This document shows, piece after piece, positions 1-7,860 of a stretch of DNA of 51,909 nucleotides. Location: contig NZ_PYWN01000075.1 of assembly GCF_003049505.1 (NCBI RefSeq), positions 1 to 51,909 on the forward strand. Direction: 5' to 3'. The notes beneath the pieces were generated by a model, which saw only the letters and a program-made list of their open reading frames with translations, did not search any database and was not told the origin of the DNA. Both the position numbers and the translations under genes were made by a program. The stretch's first letter is position 1, and every line of letters starts with the position of its first letter. The stretch is from Metasolibacillus meyeri (GTDB lineage: Bacteria > Bacillota > Bacilli > Bacillales_A > Planococcaceae).

Positions 1-9
1 CTAACATCT

Positions 10-792
10 TCATAGTTTAACAGCTACTTTTTTGGTAAATTGGCGAATCAATATAAGCATTATTGCGATAATAGCAATGGCTAGTGAATAGGCAACTGGC
101 ACTGGAATTGCGTTAATTGGCAATAAACTCGGCATTTGTGAACTGAATGCAATGCCTATCATTGCGTCATAGATTAATAAGAGTGCAATCGCTACTGGAA
201 TTGACAATAAGCCCATTACACCTCCAAAACGGTAAAAGCTAATGCCAATCAACCAGCCTGCCACATAATAGCAAAAAATATTAAGTGCAAAGAGCCCAAT
301 ACCAAGTAACAAGCTATCGTTTAAACCAATATAAGGAGAAAACAAAATATTTTGAACTACCTGCCCTAGCAATTCTTCATCAGGCTCTACTATTTTTGAG
401 CCATCACTAAATTGCCCTGGCAAGAATTTTTCAACTAATAAAACAAGCTTAATAATAATTGGTATTGCTAAAGCAACACCGAAAGAGCCTAGTGCTGCGC
501 CGATAAAATAATGCTTGCGTGTCACACCATTGCTCACAAAATATTGAAGAAACCCATATGCTGCCACAATGCCAATAATGAACATAAAAATATTGGATGA
601 ATAAAAAATCATTGTAGAAAAAGAATCGATATCTGCTTTAGCTTTAAAAATCGCGAACTCGATACCTTTTATAAAGGAGGTTGCAAATCTCACCACGAAA
701 ATGAGCAGTAGGACAAATAAATAACCAGATGTCCAACTCATTTGTGTGAAAAACATATCCGATGCTACTTTCATTGAATTTGATTTTTGCAT
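10..792 (-). CDS. ABC-transporter membrane subunit of a YtrA-type operon
   Basis: An integral membrane protein with about six hydrophobic segments (one near the N-terminus, then clusters around residues 60-85, 95-120, 155-190, 195-220 and 230-255) and a lysine-rich C-terminus. It has no recognisable catalytic motif. It is the last gene of a three-gene operon with the GntR regulator and the ATPase, so it is inferred to be the permease partner. The ATPase stop codon (794) overlaps the upstream candidate ATG at 801, but the GGGAGGG ribosome site almost touches that ATG. The ATG at 792 has a spacing of about 10 bases and is preferred. The gene ends 9 bases from the window edge. Family assignment beyond 'permease' is not certain. 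Confidence 0.75.
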   Translation of the reverse strand: MQKSNSMKVASDMFFTQMSWTSGYLFVLLLIFVVRFATSFIKGIEFAIFKAKADIDSFSTMIFYSSNIFMFIIGIVAAYGFLQYFVSNGVTRKHYFIGAALGSFGVALAIPIIIKLVLLVEKFLPGQFSDGSKIVEPDEELLGQVVQNILFSPYIGLNDSLLLGIGLFALNIFCYYVAGWLIGISFYRFGGVMGLLSIPVAIALLLIYDAMIGIAFSSQMPSLLPINAIPVPVAYSLAIAIIAIMLILIRQFTKKVAVKL

Positions 793-793
793 A

Positions 794-1666
794 TTAATCA
801 TTCCCTCCCTCTGTCAGATGAATAAATAAATCTTGCAACGCAATTGGCCCAATTTCTAACCCTTGCTTTGCCGCATCCTTATATTGTTGCTCTGATAAAT
901 GACCATAGACCATCACAGCCTTCGTGCCACCTAATTGCTTTGTATTCAGTTGGCGCATATCTTGGACAAATGCATCTACATCCCCTGCGCTCCCTGTTAC
1001 TGTCACACCTTTTGAAATCAGCTCATCGTATTCCTCATGTAACACCATTGTCCCTTTGTGCAAAATCAACACTTCATCAAATAAATACTCCATTTCTGAT
1101 ACTAAATGTGTAGACATCAATACCATTCGTGGAAATCGCTCCTGCGATTTTAGCAATTCTTCGTAAAAAATCGTGCGAGTAGGTGCATCCATTCCCGCAT
1201 AAATTTCATCAAAAATCGTAAGAGGTGCATTGCTTGCTAAACCAATTGTCGCATCAACGGCTGCTTGCATTCCCTTCGATAATTGCTGCATTTTTTTATC
1301 CTTTGGTATTTGAAAGCGCACAAGTAAATGCTCAGCATAATTCATATCAAAGTTTGGGCGATATTTAGCAATCCCTTGTAGCAAATTCTTTACTTTATCT
1401 GACTCCTCTTTGTAATCTTTATTGTAGGCAAAAATAACTTGCTGCATGACTTCTGCATTTTCAAATGGTACTCGCCCTAAAATCTCCAATGTTCCCGCTG
1501 TTTGCTGACGAAAAGAGGCAATAATAGATAATAGTGATGTTTTGCCTGCCCCGTTTCTCCCTAACAACCCATATATTTTATTCCCGTCTAGCTGAAAGGA
1601 AATATTTTGTAACGCTGTATCTTGCCTATAATTTAAGTGAATGTTTTTAGCTTCCATCTTCATCAT
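794..1666 (-). CDS. ABC transporter ATP-binding protein (YtrB-like)
   Basis: Cytoplasmic ATPase that would energise the membrane protein encoded just downstream. Walker A is visible as GLLGRNGAGKTS (about residues 33-44), a modified signature as LSKGMQ, Walker B as LTIFDEIYAG followed by a D-loop, and the switch histidine in STHLVSEME. The catalytic glutamate after the Walker B aspartate is present. The C-terminal ~90 residues lie beyond the nucleotide-binding domain, as is common in single-domain YtrB/BcrA-like ATPases. The start ATG overlaps the stop of the GntR gene (ATGA, 1663-1666), which shows translational coupling. In B. subtilis the related ytr operon responds to cell-wall antibiotics; a similar role here is inference. 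Confidence 0.88.
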   Translation of the reverse strand: MMKMEAKNIHLNYRQDTALQNISFQLDGNKIYGLLGRNGAGKTSLLSIIASFRQQTAGTLEILGRVPFENAEVMQQVIFAYNKDYKEESDKVKNLLQGIAKYRPNFDMNYAEHLLVRFQIPKDKKMQQLSKGMQAAVDATIGLASNAPLTIFDEIYAGMDAPTRTIFYEELLKSQERFPRMVLMSTHLVSEMEYLFDEVLILHKGTMVLHEEYDELISKGVTVTGSAGDVDAFVQDMRQLNTKQLGGTKAVMVYGHLSEQQYKDAAKQGLEIGPIALQDLFIHLTEGGND

Positions 1667-2031
1667 TCGCTTTTACGCTCCTTCACTTGTTGAATGTATT
1701 CAATGATTTCCTGCTCACTTATTTCCAATTTATTTGCCTCTTCAATGAGGCTGACGATAAATTGGTCAACAAATGCTTCCTTTCTCTTTTTCATCAATTT
1801 TTCTCTCGCTCCTATCGCGACAAACATACCGATCCCTCGCTTTTTATAAAGAATGCCCTCTTCTACTAATTGATTAACCCCTTTCGAAACCGTTGCATGG
1901 TTAATTTTATAAAAGCTAACAAGCTGATTTGTCGACGGAGCCTGTTCTTCTTCTAATAACTGACGGTTTACAATTTGATCCTCAATCTTTTCTCGAATTT
2001 GCTGGTAAATTGGCTTATCTTTATCGAACAC
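1663..2031 (-). CDS. GntR-family transcriptional regulator (YtrA type)
   Basis: A short GntR repressor of 122 residues. It has the N-terminal winged helix-turn-helix (IYQQIREKIEDQIV, then PSTNQLVSFYKINHATVSKG) and only a small C-terminal dimerisation helix region instead of a ligand domain, which is the YtrA subfamily architecture. The start is GTG at 2031, supported by an AAGGTGGTGA ribosome site 8 bases upstream. It leads the operon with the ATPase and permease. A perfect inverted repeat overlaps the -10 box of its own promoter, so it probably represses itself and the transporter. The inducer cannot be read from sequence; cell-envelope stress is the precedent for YtrA. Confidence 0.88.
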   Translation of the reverse strand: MFDKDKPIYQQIREKIEDQIVNRQLLEEEQAPSTNQLVSFYKINHATVSKGVNQLVEEGILYKKRGIGMFVAIGAREKLMKKRKEAFVDQFIVSLIEEANKLEISEQEIIEYIQQVKERKSE

Positions 2032-2050
2032 AAAAACTTCACCACCTTAT

Positions 2051-2102
2051 ATGGTTATATACTTATGTGTATAACCATAATAGAAAAAATAATATTTGTC
2101 AA
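2051..2102 (-). promoter_or_regulatory. Promoter and YtrA-type operator of the GntR/ABC operon
   Basis: On the minus strand a TTGACA -35 box (2097-2102) is followed after exactly 17 bases by TATGGT (2074-2079). Overlapping the -10 and running downstream is an inverted repeat with perfect 9-base arms, ATGGTTATA (2051-2059) and TATAACCAT (2070-2078), around a 10-base centre. This fits autorepression by the GntR protein. Confidence 0.75.
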
Positions 2103-2178
2103 TTTTTTATCTTTACTTCTTTTGAAAAAATGCAATAATGAAAGGTAAATTATTTCGCATCTCGAAGGAGAAGAAACA

Positions 2179-3081
2179 ATGACTTTATTTTTTATTATTT
2201 TGCCTGCACTCGTCATTTTTTTGCTTGGCTTTATTGCTCAAAAGCTGGTAGGTTTTGATATTAAATCAATTTCAACCATGTCTCTGTACATATTGTCACC
2301 GTGTCTAGCCTTTCGAACATTTTTCACAAATGACATTACATTAGATTATGTGTATATGATGGTAGCAGCGCTATTATTAAGCTTTTCATTATTAGTCATT
2401 ACATACATCGTTGCCAAAGCGTTAAAAGCGAATCAAGCTGAAAGCTCCGCACTCATTTTAAGCAGTGTTTTTATGAATAGTGGCAATTATGGAGCTCCTG
2501 TTGTACTATTCGCACTTGGCCCTGTGGGGTTTGATTATGCGGTTATTATTATGGTGCTACATTCCTTGTTAATGAACACGCTTGGTATTTTCTTTGCATC
2601 ACTTGGGGGACAAGAAGGAGGGGGTTATAAGCAAGCATTGCAAAGTGTCGTGAGGATGCCTGTGCTTTATGCGGCCATCCTTGGCATGTTCTGTCATTGG
2701 ATTGGCTTAGAGCTATCTAGCCCTTTTCAAGATGCACTTAACCTTGTAGCAAATGCAGCGATTCCTGTTATTATGCTTGTGCTCGGCATGCAGCTTGCTG
2801 TTATTTCTCGTAAAAAGGTGACATATCGTTTCGTTGTAAGTGCAAGCATCCTACGTATGGTTGTCTCACCTATTATTGCAGCATTTATTTTATCTTTTCT
2901 GCCATTAAACGATTTAGCGAAAACGGTGTTTATCATTCAAGCAGCGATGCCTGCTGCTGCCAATACAACGATGCTCGCATTGAAATATGATACCGAGCCT
3001 GATCTCGTATCATTTACAACGCTAGTTACAACAGCAATTAGCATTATTTCTTTGCCAATTGTGTTGTATTTAACCATTTAG
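2179..3081 (+). CDS. AEC family (auxin efflux carrier-like) transporter
   Basis: A 300-residue polytopic membrane protein with about ten hydrophobic helices arranged as two halves (roughly 1-150 and 160-300). Family-typical features are the NSGNYGAPV stretch (about residues 104-112) in the first half and the QAAMPAAANTTMLA stretch (about 254-267) in the second. AEC proteins export small organic acids or similar solutes such as malate; the substrate here cannot be assigned. The start has a clear GAAGGAGA ribosome site 7 bases upstream. The gene is divergent from the GntR operon and no downstream gene is close enough to form an operon. Confidence 0.88.
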   Translation: MTLFFIILPALVIFLLGFIAQKLVGFDIKSISTMSLYILSPCLAFRTFFTNDITLDYVYMMVAALLLSFSLLVITYIVAKALKANQAESSALILSSVFMNSGNYGAPVVLFALGPVGFDYAVIIMVLHSLLMNTLGIFFASLGGQEGGGYKQALQSVVRMPVLYAAILGMFCHWIGLELSSPFQDALNLVANAAIPVIMLVLGMQLAVISRKKVTYRFVVSASILRMVVSPIIAAFILSFLPLNDLAKTVFIIQAAMPAAANTTMLALKYDTEPDLVSFTTLVTTAISIISLPIVLYLTI

Positions 3082-3424
3082 GGGGAACCAAGAAATAAGG
3101 GGTGTAATTTCTGGCTTCGATGATAAGAACATGTGGATATTGATTGAACATTGTAGCGTGCGCTGAGACTTTATATTTCTTCACAAAAAACGATTCTCTG
3201 ATGGAATTCCAAGAATCCATTTTGAAAATATGAATCACAATGGATTCAAAACTAGTAAATTTATATTTCTTTCAAAAATCAATCATTATCCAAAATCTCG
3301 CTCAGTTATTATTGATACATTTGTATCAAAGAAACTAACCAAGTATACTTAATAGATAAATTAGGAAAAATAGTTATTGAAACTGGTGTATATATTCGTT
3401 AGACCGCAAAAGGGGGTATCTTAA
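3082..3424 (+). other. Non-coding gap with possible decayed coding remnants and a perfect palindrome
   Basis: No intact gene is visible. Two out-of-register stretches read like protein fragments: 3167-3349 (about 60 codons to a stop) and 3316-3402, which ends in a passable C-terminal segment (YLIDKLGKIVIETGVYIR, then stop). They overlap in different frames, as expected of a frameshifted relic. Within them, TTGATACA (3312-3319) and TGTATCAA (3322-3329) form a perfect 8-base inverted repeat with a 2-base centre. The remnant reading is weak and has no family assignment. Confidence 0.3.
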
Positions 3425-3940
3425 ATACAGCCAAAAGTATTTATTACATTTTCTATTGAAACAAATATGGACCCAGACAATCAGTTTGAACATTTTGACC
3501 CGAATGAGATAACTAAGATTTTGCAAGTCCAACCAATTCAAACACAATCCTATGATTTAGAACGTAAAGAGCCACCTAGGTCAAGACGTCCTGGAAACCC
3601 TTGGTGTTCTTCATGGATTTACAGATTAGGCGGATATTATGATGAGGAACAATACAATCATCCAGATGGTTATATACAGCATTTATTAGAGCAGTTTAAC
3701 AAACAATTTTTAACAGTTAAACAAAACCTGATTATTGACATACAAAATCGATATAATGCTATTTGTTATTTAGAAATATATTTATTTTCTGCTCAAGATT
3801 CCCTTACGCATGTTTCTATCCCTTCTAACATTATGAAATCTTTGTTAACAGTTAATTGTTCCGTAGACATATATACGCATAGTCAATCAATCGAGCACTA
3901 CCCTCGTTATGAACAAAAGGACATGTATAAATTTAAATAA
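3425..3940 (+). CDS. DUF4279-like protein lacking a canonical start codon
   Basis: The encoded protein resembles DUF4279 proteins. It has an N-terminal beta strand (KVFITFSIET), the DPNEITKILQVQPIQTQ segment, the basic linker RSRRPGNPWCSSWIYRLG and a C-terminal half resembling a duplicated strand-helix fold. Function is unknown. The first ATG in frame is at 3467 and has no ribosome site. It would also cut off the conserved first strand. A strong AGGGGG (3411-3416) sits 8 bases before ATA at 3425, just after an in-frame stop (3422-3424). Translation from 3425 restores the full N-terminus. Either ATA is used, or a former ATG mutated and the gene is now poorly expressed. The real start is therefore uncertain; 3467 is the conventional alternative. 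Confidence 0.65.
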   Translation: MQPKVFITFSIETNMDPDNQFEHFDPNEITKILQVQPIQTQSYDLERKEPPRSRRPGNPWCSSWIYRLGGYYDEEQYNHPDGYIQHLLEQFNKQFLTVKQNLIIDIQNRYNAICYLEIYLFSAQDSLTHVSIPSNIMKSLLTVNCSVDIYTHSQSIEHYPRYEQKDMYKFK

Positions 3941-4194
3941 GAGCTATTATTGGGGCTGTCCATGTATTTTCTTTTGGACATGCTCCTATTTTTGAATTTG
4001 ACGGGCGAATCATTACCCTTGAACTAAAAATTTCAAAATCCCGCACTTCTACACTATTTTCAACATATTTGGTTGTAGTATATTTCTTAGTGTATAGTTA
4101 CCCTAAGAAATATGCACTCAACTCATAGTTGAATCCTTATTTCATGAGGCTTTAAGCATAAAAAAATCCACTGCCTATACAGTGGATTTTCTTG
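3941..4194. terminator. Convergent intergenic region with terminators
   Basis: A loose hairpin built on GGGGCTGTCC (3953-3962) and GGACATG follows the DUF4279 stop and ends in a T-tract. Just after the nitroreductase stop (minus strand), AAAATCCACTG (4163-4173) pairs perfectly with CAGTGGATTTT (4180-4190). This is an intrinsic terminator with T/A tracts on both sides that can work in both directions. Confidence 0.65.
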
Positions 4195-4764
4195 TTATTC
4201 TCCAAAAAACGCAACAATGTCAGTAGCTGTTTTGCGCTCTTTTCCTTTTGGTAGCTCATCAAAATAGCCAAGCTGTAGCATGGCAATAACTCGCTCACCA
4301 GGTTTTATACCTAGTGCTTCTCGGAATTTTGGTACATCTAAAAAGCCTGGTGTTTTCCAGCATGAGCCGATACCTTTATCCCATGCAAGCAGCTGCATAT
4401 TTTGTAAAAAGCTCGATGCTGCTGCATAATCCTCTAATCTCTCTTTTTGACGCGCATCCTCAGGCACAACCATAAATGCATAGCCACCTGCTAAAGTAAA
4501 TTTTTGCATTTGTGTAGCTAAAGCCTCATCTGATAGTTCTTGCCACTTTGGTACAGCTAAATCACGCAATAGTTCATGTAGTTTTGGTAATTGCTCCTCA
4601 CATGCTACAACGAGGCGCCAAGGCTCACGTGTACCATGGTTCGGTGCCCATGCTGCATCATCAATAATATTTAGTAAATCTTCACGCTTTACAAGCTGTC
4701 CGTTAAATTTTTTAATTGAGCGACGAGTTGTAATTGCTTCTCGTACTGTTAATTTTGTTGTCAT
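4195..4764 (-). CDS. Nitroreductase family protein (YdjA-like)
   Basis: A 189-residue FMN-dependent NAD(P)H oxidoreductase of the compact nitroreductase type. The N-terminal FMN phosphate-binding signature TTRRSIKKF is at about residues 11-19. The DAAWAPNHGTREPWRLVV segment and the late GIGSCWKTPG glycine-rich loop are the other FMN contacts expected in the YdjA/PnbA group. The start at 4764 is chosen because GGGAGA lies about 8 bases upstream; an in-frame extension to 4803 has no ribosome site. It stands alone, closed by a downstream terminator. The physiological substrate is unknown for most of this family. Confidence 0.85.
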   Translation of the reverse strand: MTTKLTVREAITTRRSIKKFNGQLVKREDLLNIIDDAAWAPNHGTREPWRLVVACEEQLPKLHELLRDLAVPKWQELSDEALATQMQKFTLAGGYAFMVVPEDARQKERLEDYAAASSFLQNMQLLAWDKGIGSCWKTPGFLDVPKFREALGIKPGERVIAMLQLGYFDELPKGKERKTATDIVAFFGE

Positions 4765-4814
4765 TATGCCATCTCCCTTTCTGCAATTGATGCTCCCTCT
4801 CAATTATAAAGCTT

Positions 4815-5312
4815 TTACCACGAAAATACATCTGCTATATGAAAGTAATAGTAACGCATATTCGGTGTGGCTGCCGTTGAGTCACGATAATGATAGGCCC
4901 TATCCGCGCTATCGGATGTATGTGCATGCACATATGGGACGCCCCCTTGAATGCTTGTCACAATCGTCGTATGATCAATGCGATTGTCTCCAGAAAAATC
5001 ATAGGCAATAACATCACCAATCTCAAGCTCTGTAGGTGAATAGACGCGCGTTGCCGTAAGCCCCTCTTTCGATGTTTCTAAATACCAGCGCAGTGAATGA
5101 GCGACAGACCAACTAAAGCTCCAAATTCCTTGCTCAGGCAATATCCACCACCCTGTCGATTGATTAGGTGCCCCTCTCATTGGCGCGCCTCCTGCATATA
5201 AGCATTGCGATACAAAATTTGTACAATCATTTTGAAATGCAGGAAAGGCTGGATTACGGTCATTCCACCATCTTCTTGCATACGCTACTGCCTGTTCACG
5301 ATTATAACGCAT
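4815..5312 (-). CDS. Amidase-domain protein (putative cysteine amidase/peptidase, YhbB-like C-terminal domain)
   Basis: A 165-residue stand-alone amidase_6-type domain. It begins YNREQAVAYARRWWNDRNP, followed by the candidate catalytic cysteine in NDCTNFVSQCLYAGG (about residues 29-43) and a later histidine in IDHTTIVTS, which matches the Cys-His arrangement of CHAP/NlpC-like enzymes. Bacillus relatives usually carry this domain at the C-terminus of longer secreted proteins. Here no signal peptide, membrane segment or wall-binding domain is seen, which is unusual for a wall-lytic role. GGGGG sits 7 bases before the ATG. It is separated by 50 bases from the nitroreductase. Substrate unknown. 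Confidence 0.78.
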   Translation of the reverse strand: MRYNREQAVAYARRWWNDRNPAFPAFQNDCTNFVSQCLYAGGAPMRGAPNQSTGWWILPEQGIWSFSWSVAHSLRWYLETSKEGLTATRVYSPTELEIGDVIAYDFSGDNRIDHTTIVTSIQGGVPYVHAHTSDSADRAYHYRDSTAATPNMRYYYFHIADVFSW

Positions 5313-5432
5313 TTATCATCCCCCTTTTCTAGGATTTACATATTTTTTCATTTATCGTGTCAAAAGCTCCCCTCTTTGCTCACGATTTGTTACACTATTC
5401 AGTAATAGCAATATGCAAGGGGGATGATTTTT

Positions 5433-6455
5433 ATGAGGCTAATTGCAGAACGTGAAGTGACGGTGCCTACACCACTATGTGACAAAAAGGGAAATTTGAA
5501 TCCTGCTGCAATTGGTTTTGCGAGAAAACCATTGATTGATTGCAACGTTACAGGGCATTATTTACGGAAGAAAAAATGGAATTATTGGTGTGTGTATGGC
5601 GAGGATATACTATTTTCAGCAACAATTAGCCATTTAGATTATGCGGCTGTTTGCTTCGTCTATTTTTTAGAGTACGAAACACAGCGCTATTTTGAAAAAA
5701 CGGTAACAATCCCACTTGGCACAAGTGTAAAAATGCCGACACAAGTACTTGAAACAGTAAAATTTTCACATAATGAGCTAGATGTTCGCTTTACTTATAA
5801 CAATGATGCGACACAGCTCTCTGTCTCCATACCAGATTTTGATAATGAATTTTTACAGGCAGATTTAACAATTCAGCATCCTCAGCATGATGAATCATTG
5901 AATGTTGTCATCCCTTGGAACAGACAATTATTCCAATTTACAGCGAAGCATCATACATTACCGACTTCTGGTACGGTGCATATTGGGCAGCGAAGCTATA
6001 CTTTTAATCCAGATGAATGCTTCGCAGTGCTTGATTATGGACGTGGTGTATGGCCACGCAAAGCGACCTGGAATTGGGGGATGGCTTCACAACGCATTCG
6101 TAATAAACGGATTGGGCTTAATTTCGGTGGACAATGGACGGATGGAACAGGGATGACGGAAAATGCTGTTTTTATTGATGGTACAATGATTAAAATTGGT
6201 GAGGATGTAGCTTTTACATATAATCGTGCTAACTTTATGCAACCATGGGCAATCCGCTCTAAATCAAGCAATCAAGTCAATTTAACATTCACGCCTTTTT
6301 TTGAGCGAATAGCAAAAACAGATGCAAAATTAGTAACATCTGAAGTACATCAGCTCGTTGGTTATTATCATGGCACAATCGAATTACCAAATGGTGAAAC
6401 ATTGACCATACAACAAATGCTAGGCTGTATCGAAGAACATATAGCAAAGTGGTAG
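5433..6455 (+). CDS. DUF2804 domain-containing protein
   Basis: A soluble protein of 340 residues that matches the DUF2804 family along its length. It has an N-terminal TPLCDKKGNLNPAAIGFARKP segment, repeated beta-rich blocks and the highly conserved WNWGMASQRI and GLNFGGQWTDGTGMTENA stretch (about residues 209-240). Distant relatives belong to the lipocalin-like AttH fold, but no enzymatic activity is established. The start is placed at 5433 because the AAGGGGG ribosome site directly abuts the ATG at 5424 and is properly spaced (9 bases) from 5433. It is a single-gene unit with its own terminator. Confidence 0.85.
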   Translation: MRLIAEREVTVPTPLCDKKGNLNPAAIGFARKPLIDCNVTGHYLRKKKWNYWCVYGEDILFSATISHLDYAAVCFVYFLEYETQRYFEKTVTIPLGTSVKMPTQVLETVKFSHNELDVRFTYNNDATQLSVSIPDFDNEFLQADLTIQHPQHDESLNVVIPWNRQLFQFTAKHHTLPTSGTVHIGQRSYTFNPDECFAVLDYGRGVWPRKATWNWGMASQRIRNKRIGLNFGGQWTDGTGMTENAVFIDGTMIKIGEDVAFTYNRANFMQPWAIRSKSSNQVNLTFTPFFERIAKTDAKLVTSEVHQLVGYYHGTIELPNGETLTIQQMLGCIEEHIAKW

Positions 6456-6464
6456 GTGAAAATA

Positions 6465-6605
6465 GCTGCCTGAACGTAATACTTTCAGGCAGCCTTTTCC
6501 TTTCGCTTAAAAATTTCTCTATCCATTAATAACTCTTACAGTATGTAAAATAATCAAGATAGTTGGATTCAACAGGTGATGACTACCCGCTGAATCCAAT
6601 TTTTT
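6465..6605. terminator. Paired terminators between convergent DUF2804 and ccsA genes
   Basis: GCTGCCTGAA (6465-6474) pairs with TTCAGGCAGC (6484-6493), followed by a T-rich stretch, terminating the plus-strand gene. A second hairpin, TTGGATTCA (6563-6571) with TGAATCCAA (6591-6599), is followed by TTTTTT on the plus strand and lies right after the ccsA stop on the minus strand. Confidence 0.75.
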
Positions 6606-7732
6606 CACACATATGAATGCAACCCTGCAATCACTAAATTCACAAATACTTGATTAAACACAATCAAGCCAAAACCGATAATTGCGAGCCATGCTGTCCG
6701 CTCCCCTTCCCATTCCTTCGTCAAGCGCAAATGGAGTAAGGCGGCATAAAATAGCCATGTAATCAAGGCCCATACTTCTTTAGGGTCCCAACCCCAATAT
6801 CTTCCCCATGCAATTTGCGCCCAAATCATCGCGAAAAATAAACCACCTAGCGAAAATAGCGGAAACCCAATTAATACGGCCCGATGCGAAATTTCATCAA
6901 GTAGCTTCAAATCCATACGCAACGTAAAAGGCTTCAATAGTTCACAAAATGTTTTGCGCACTACCAAGCGAATAACGAGATAAAGCACCCCGCCTACCAG
7001 AAAAGACCAAACAATCGTATTTAACTTTTTCGCATCAATGCTATTGGATAACATAAATAATCCCGCTTCAGCATGATTCGAAGTGATGATCGGCAGTATA
7101 TATGTAGCAAGCTCCGTTTCTCCCTCTTTATTGGTAAACTTCACAGTTTGAGGATTCAAAAACAGTTGACAAAAAGTTGAGATTAAAATAAACCCTACAA
7201 CGACAACAAGTTGAAACATCACAAACTCCAGCCATTTTATGCTACGTGCTTTTGCCGTTTTCAACAAGTACATTACGCTTGTAATAAATGCTACCGACAA
7301 AATAGCACTTGAAGCAGCTACAGTAATCACATGAATGGCTAACCAGTGACTTTGTAAACTCGGGATTAATGGCATTGCTTTATTTGAAAAGACACTGCCA
7401 TAGCCTAAAATAATCAGTGTTATTGGGATAGCGAAGAAACCAATTGACCATTGCTTGTACAGCGAGCTAATCAATAATACTGCACCGATTAGCATAATGC
7501 CGAAAAACGTCATAAATTCATACATATTGCTGACAGGTGCATGTCCTACCGCTCTCCATCTAGCTACGAAATAAACCATTTGTGATATAAAGGCTAGCCA
7601 TGTTAATGCTAATGCCATTTTCCAACTTGCCGCATGTCTTGTTTTTGTTGCAAAGCCAAATGGAATGATAGCGACGAGCAACAAAATAAATGCCAATAAT
7701 AACGCATTGCTGCTTAGTGAAAAGTAATTCAT
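6605..7732 (-). CDS. ccsA: Cytochrome c biogenesis protein CcsA/ResC-like (haem transport/ligation)
   Basis: A 376-residue polytopic membrane protein of the system II cytochrome c assembly pathway. The tryptophan-rich haem-handling motif WGRYWGWDPKEVWALITW starts at about residue 310. Conserved histidines flank it (for example HWLAIHVITV near the middle), and about eight transmembrane helices are evident. CcsA works with CcsB/ResB to deliver haem to apocytochromes outside the membrane. The start at 7732 follows GAGGG at 6 bases; a longer reading to 7792 is unsupported. Neither resB nor resA is adjacent, so the partner must be elsewhere, or this is a second, specialised copy. Confidence 0.87.
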   Translation of the reverse strand: MNYFSLSSNALLLAFILLLVAIIPFGFATKTRHAASWKMALALTWLAFISQMVYFVARWRAVGHAPVSNMYEFMTFFGIMLIGAVLLISSLYKQWSIGFFAIPITLIILGYGSVFSNKAMPLIPSLQSHWLAIHVITVAASSAILSVAFITSVMYLLKTAKARSIKWLEFVMFQLVVVVGFILISTFCQLFLNPQTVKFTNKEGETELATYILPIITSNHAEAGLFMLSNSIDAKKLNTIVWSFLVGGVLYLVIRLVVRKTFCELLKPFTLRMDLKLLDEISHRAVLIGFPLFSLGGLFFAMIWAQIAWGRYWGWDPKEVWALITWLFYAALLHLRLTKEWEGERTAWLAIIGFGLIVFNQVFVNLVIAGLHSYV

Positions 7733-7860
7733 CCATTTCCCTCTTTCTATTATGTAAATGCTATACTGTTCATTGTAGAAACTTGCGCTCAAAAAAGCTG
7801 AACTTTATCTTAAACGTTAGAAAATTCCTCTTGAACGTCTTATTTCGAAGGAGGGTCTGA

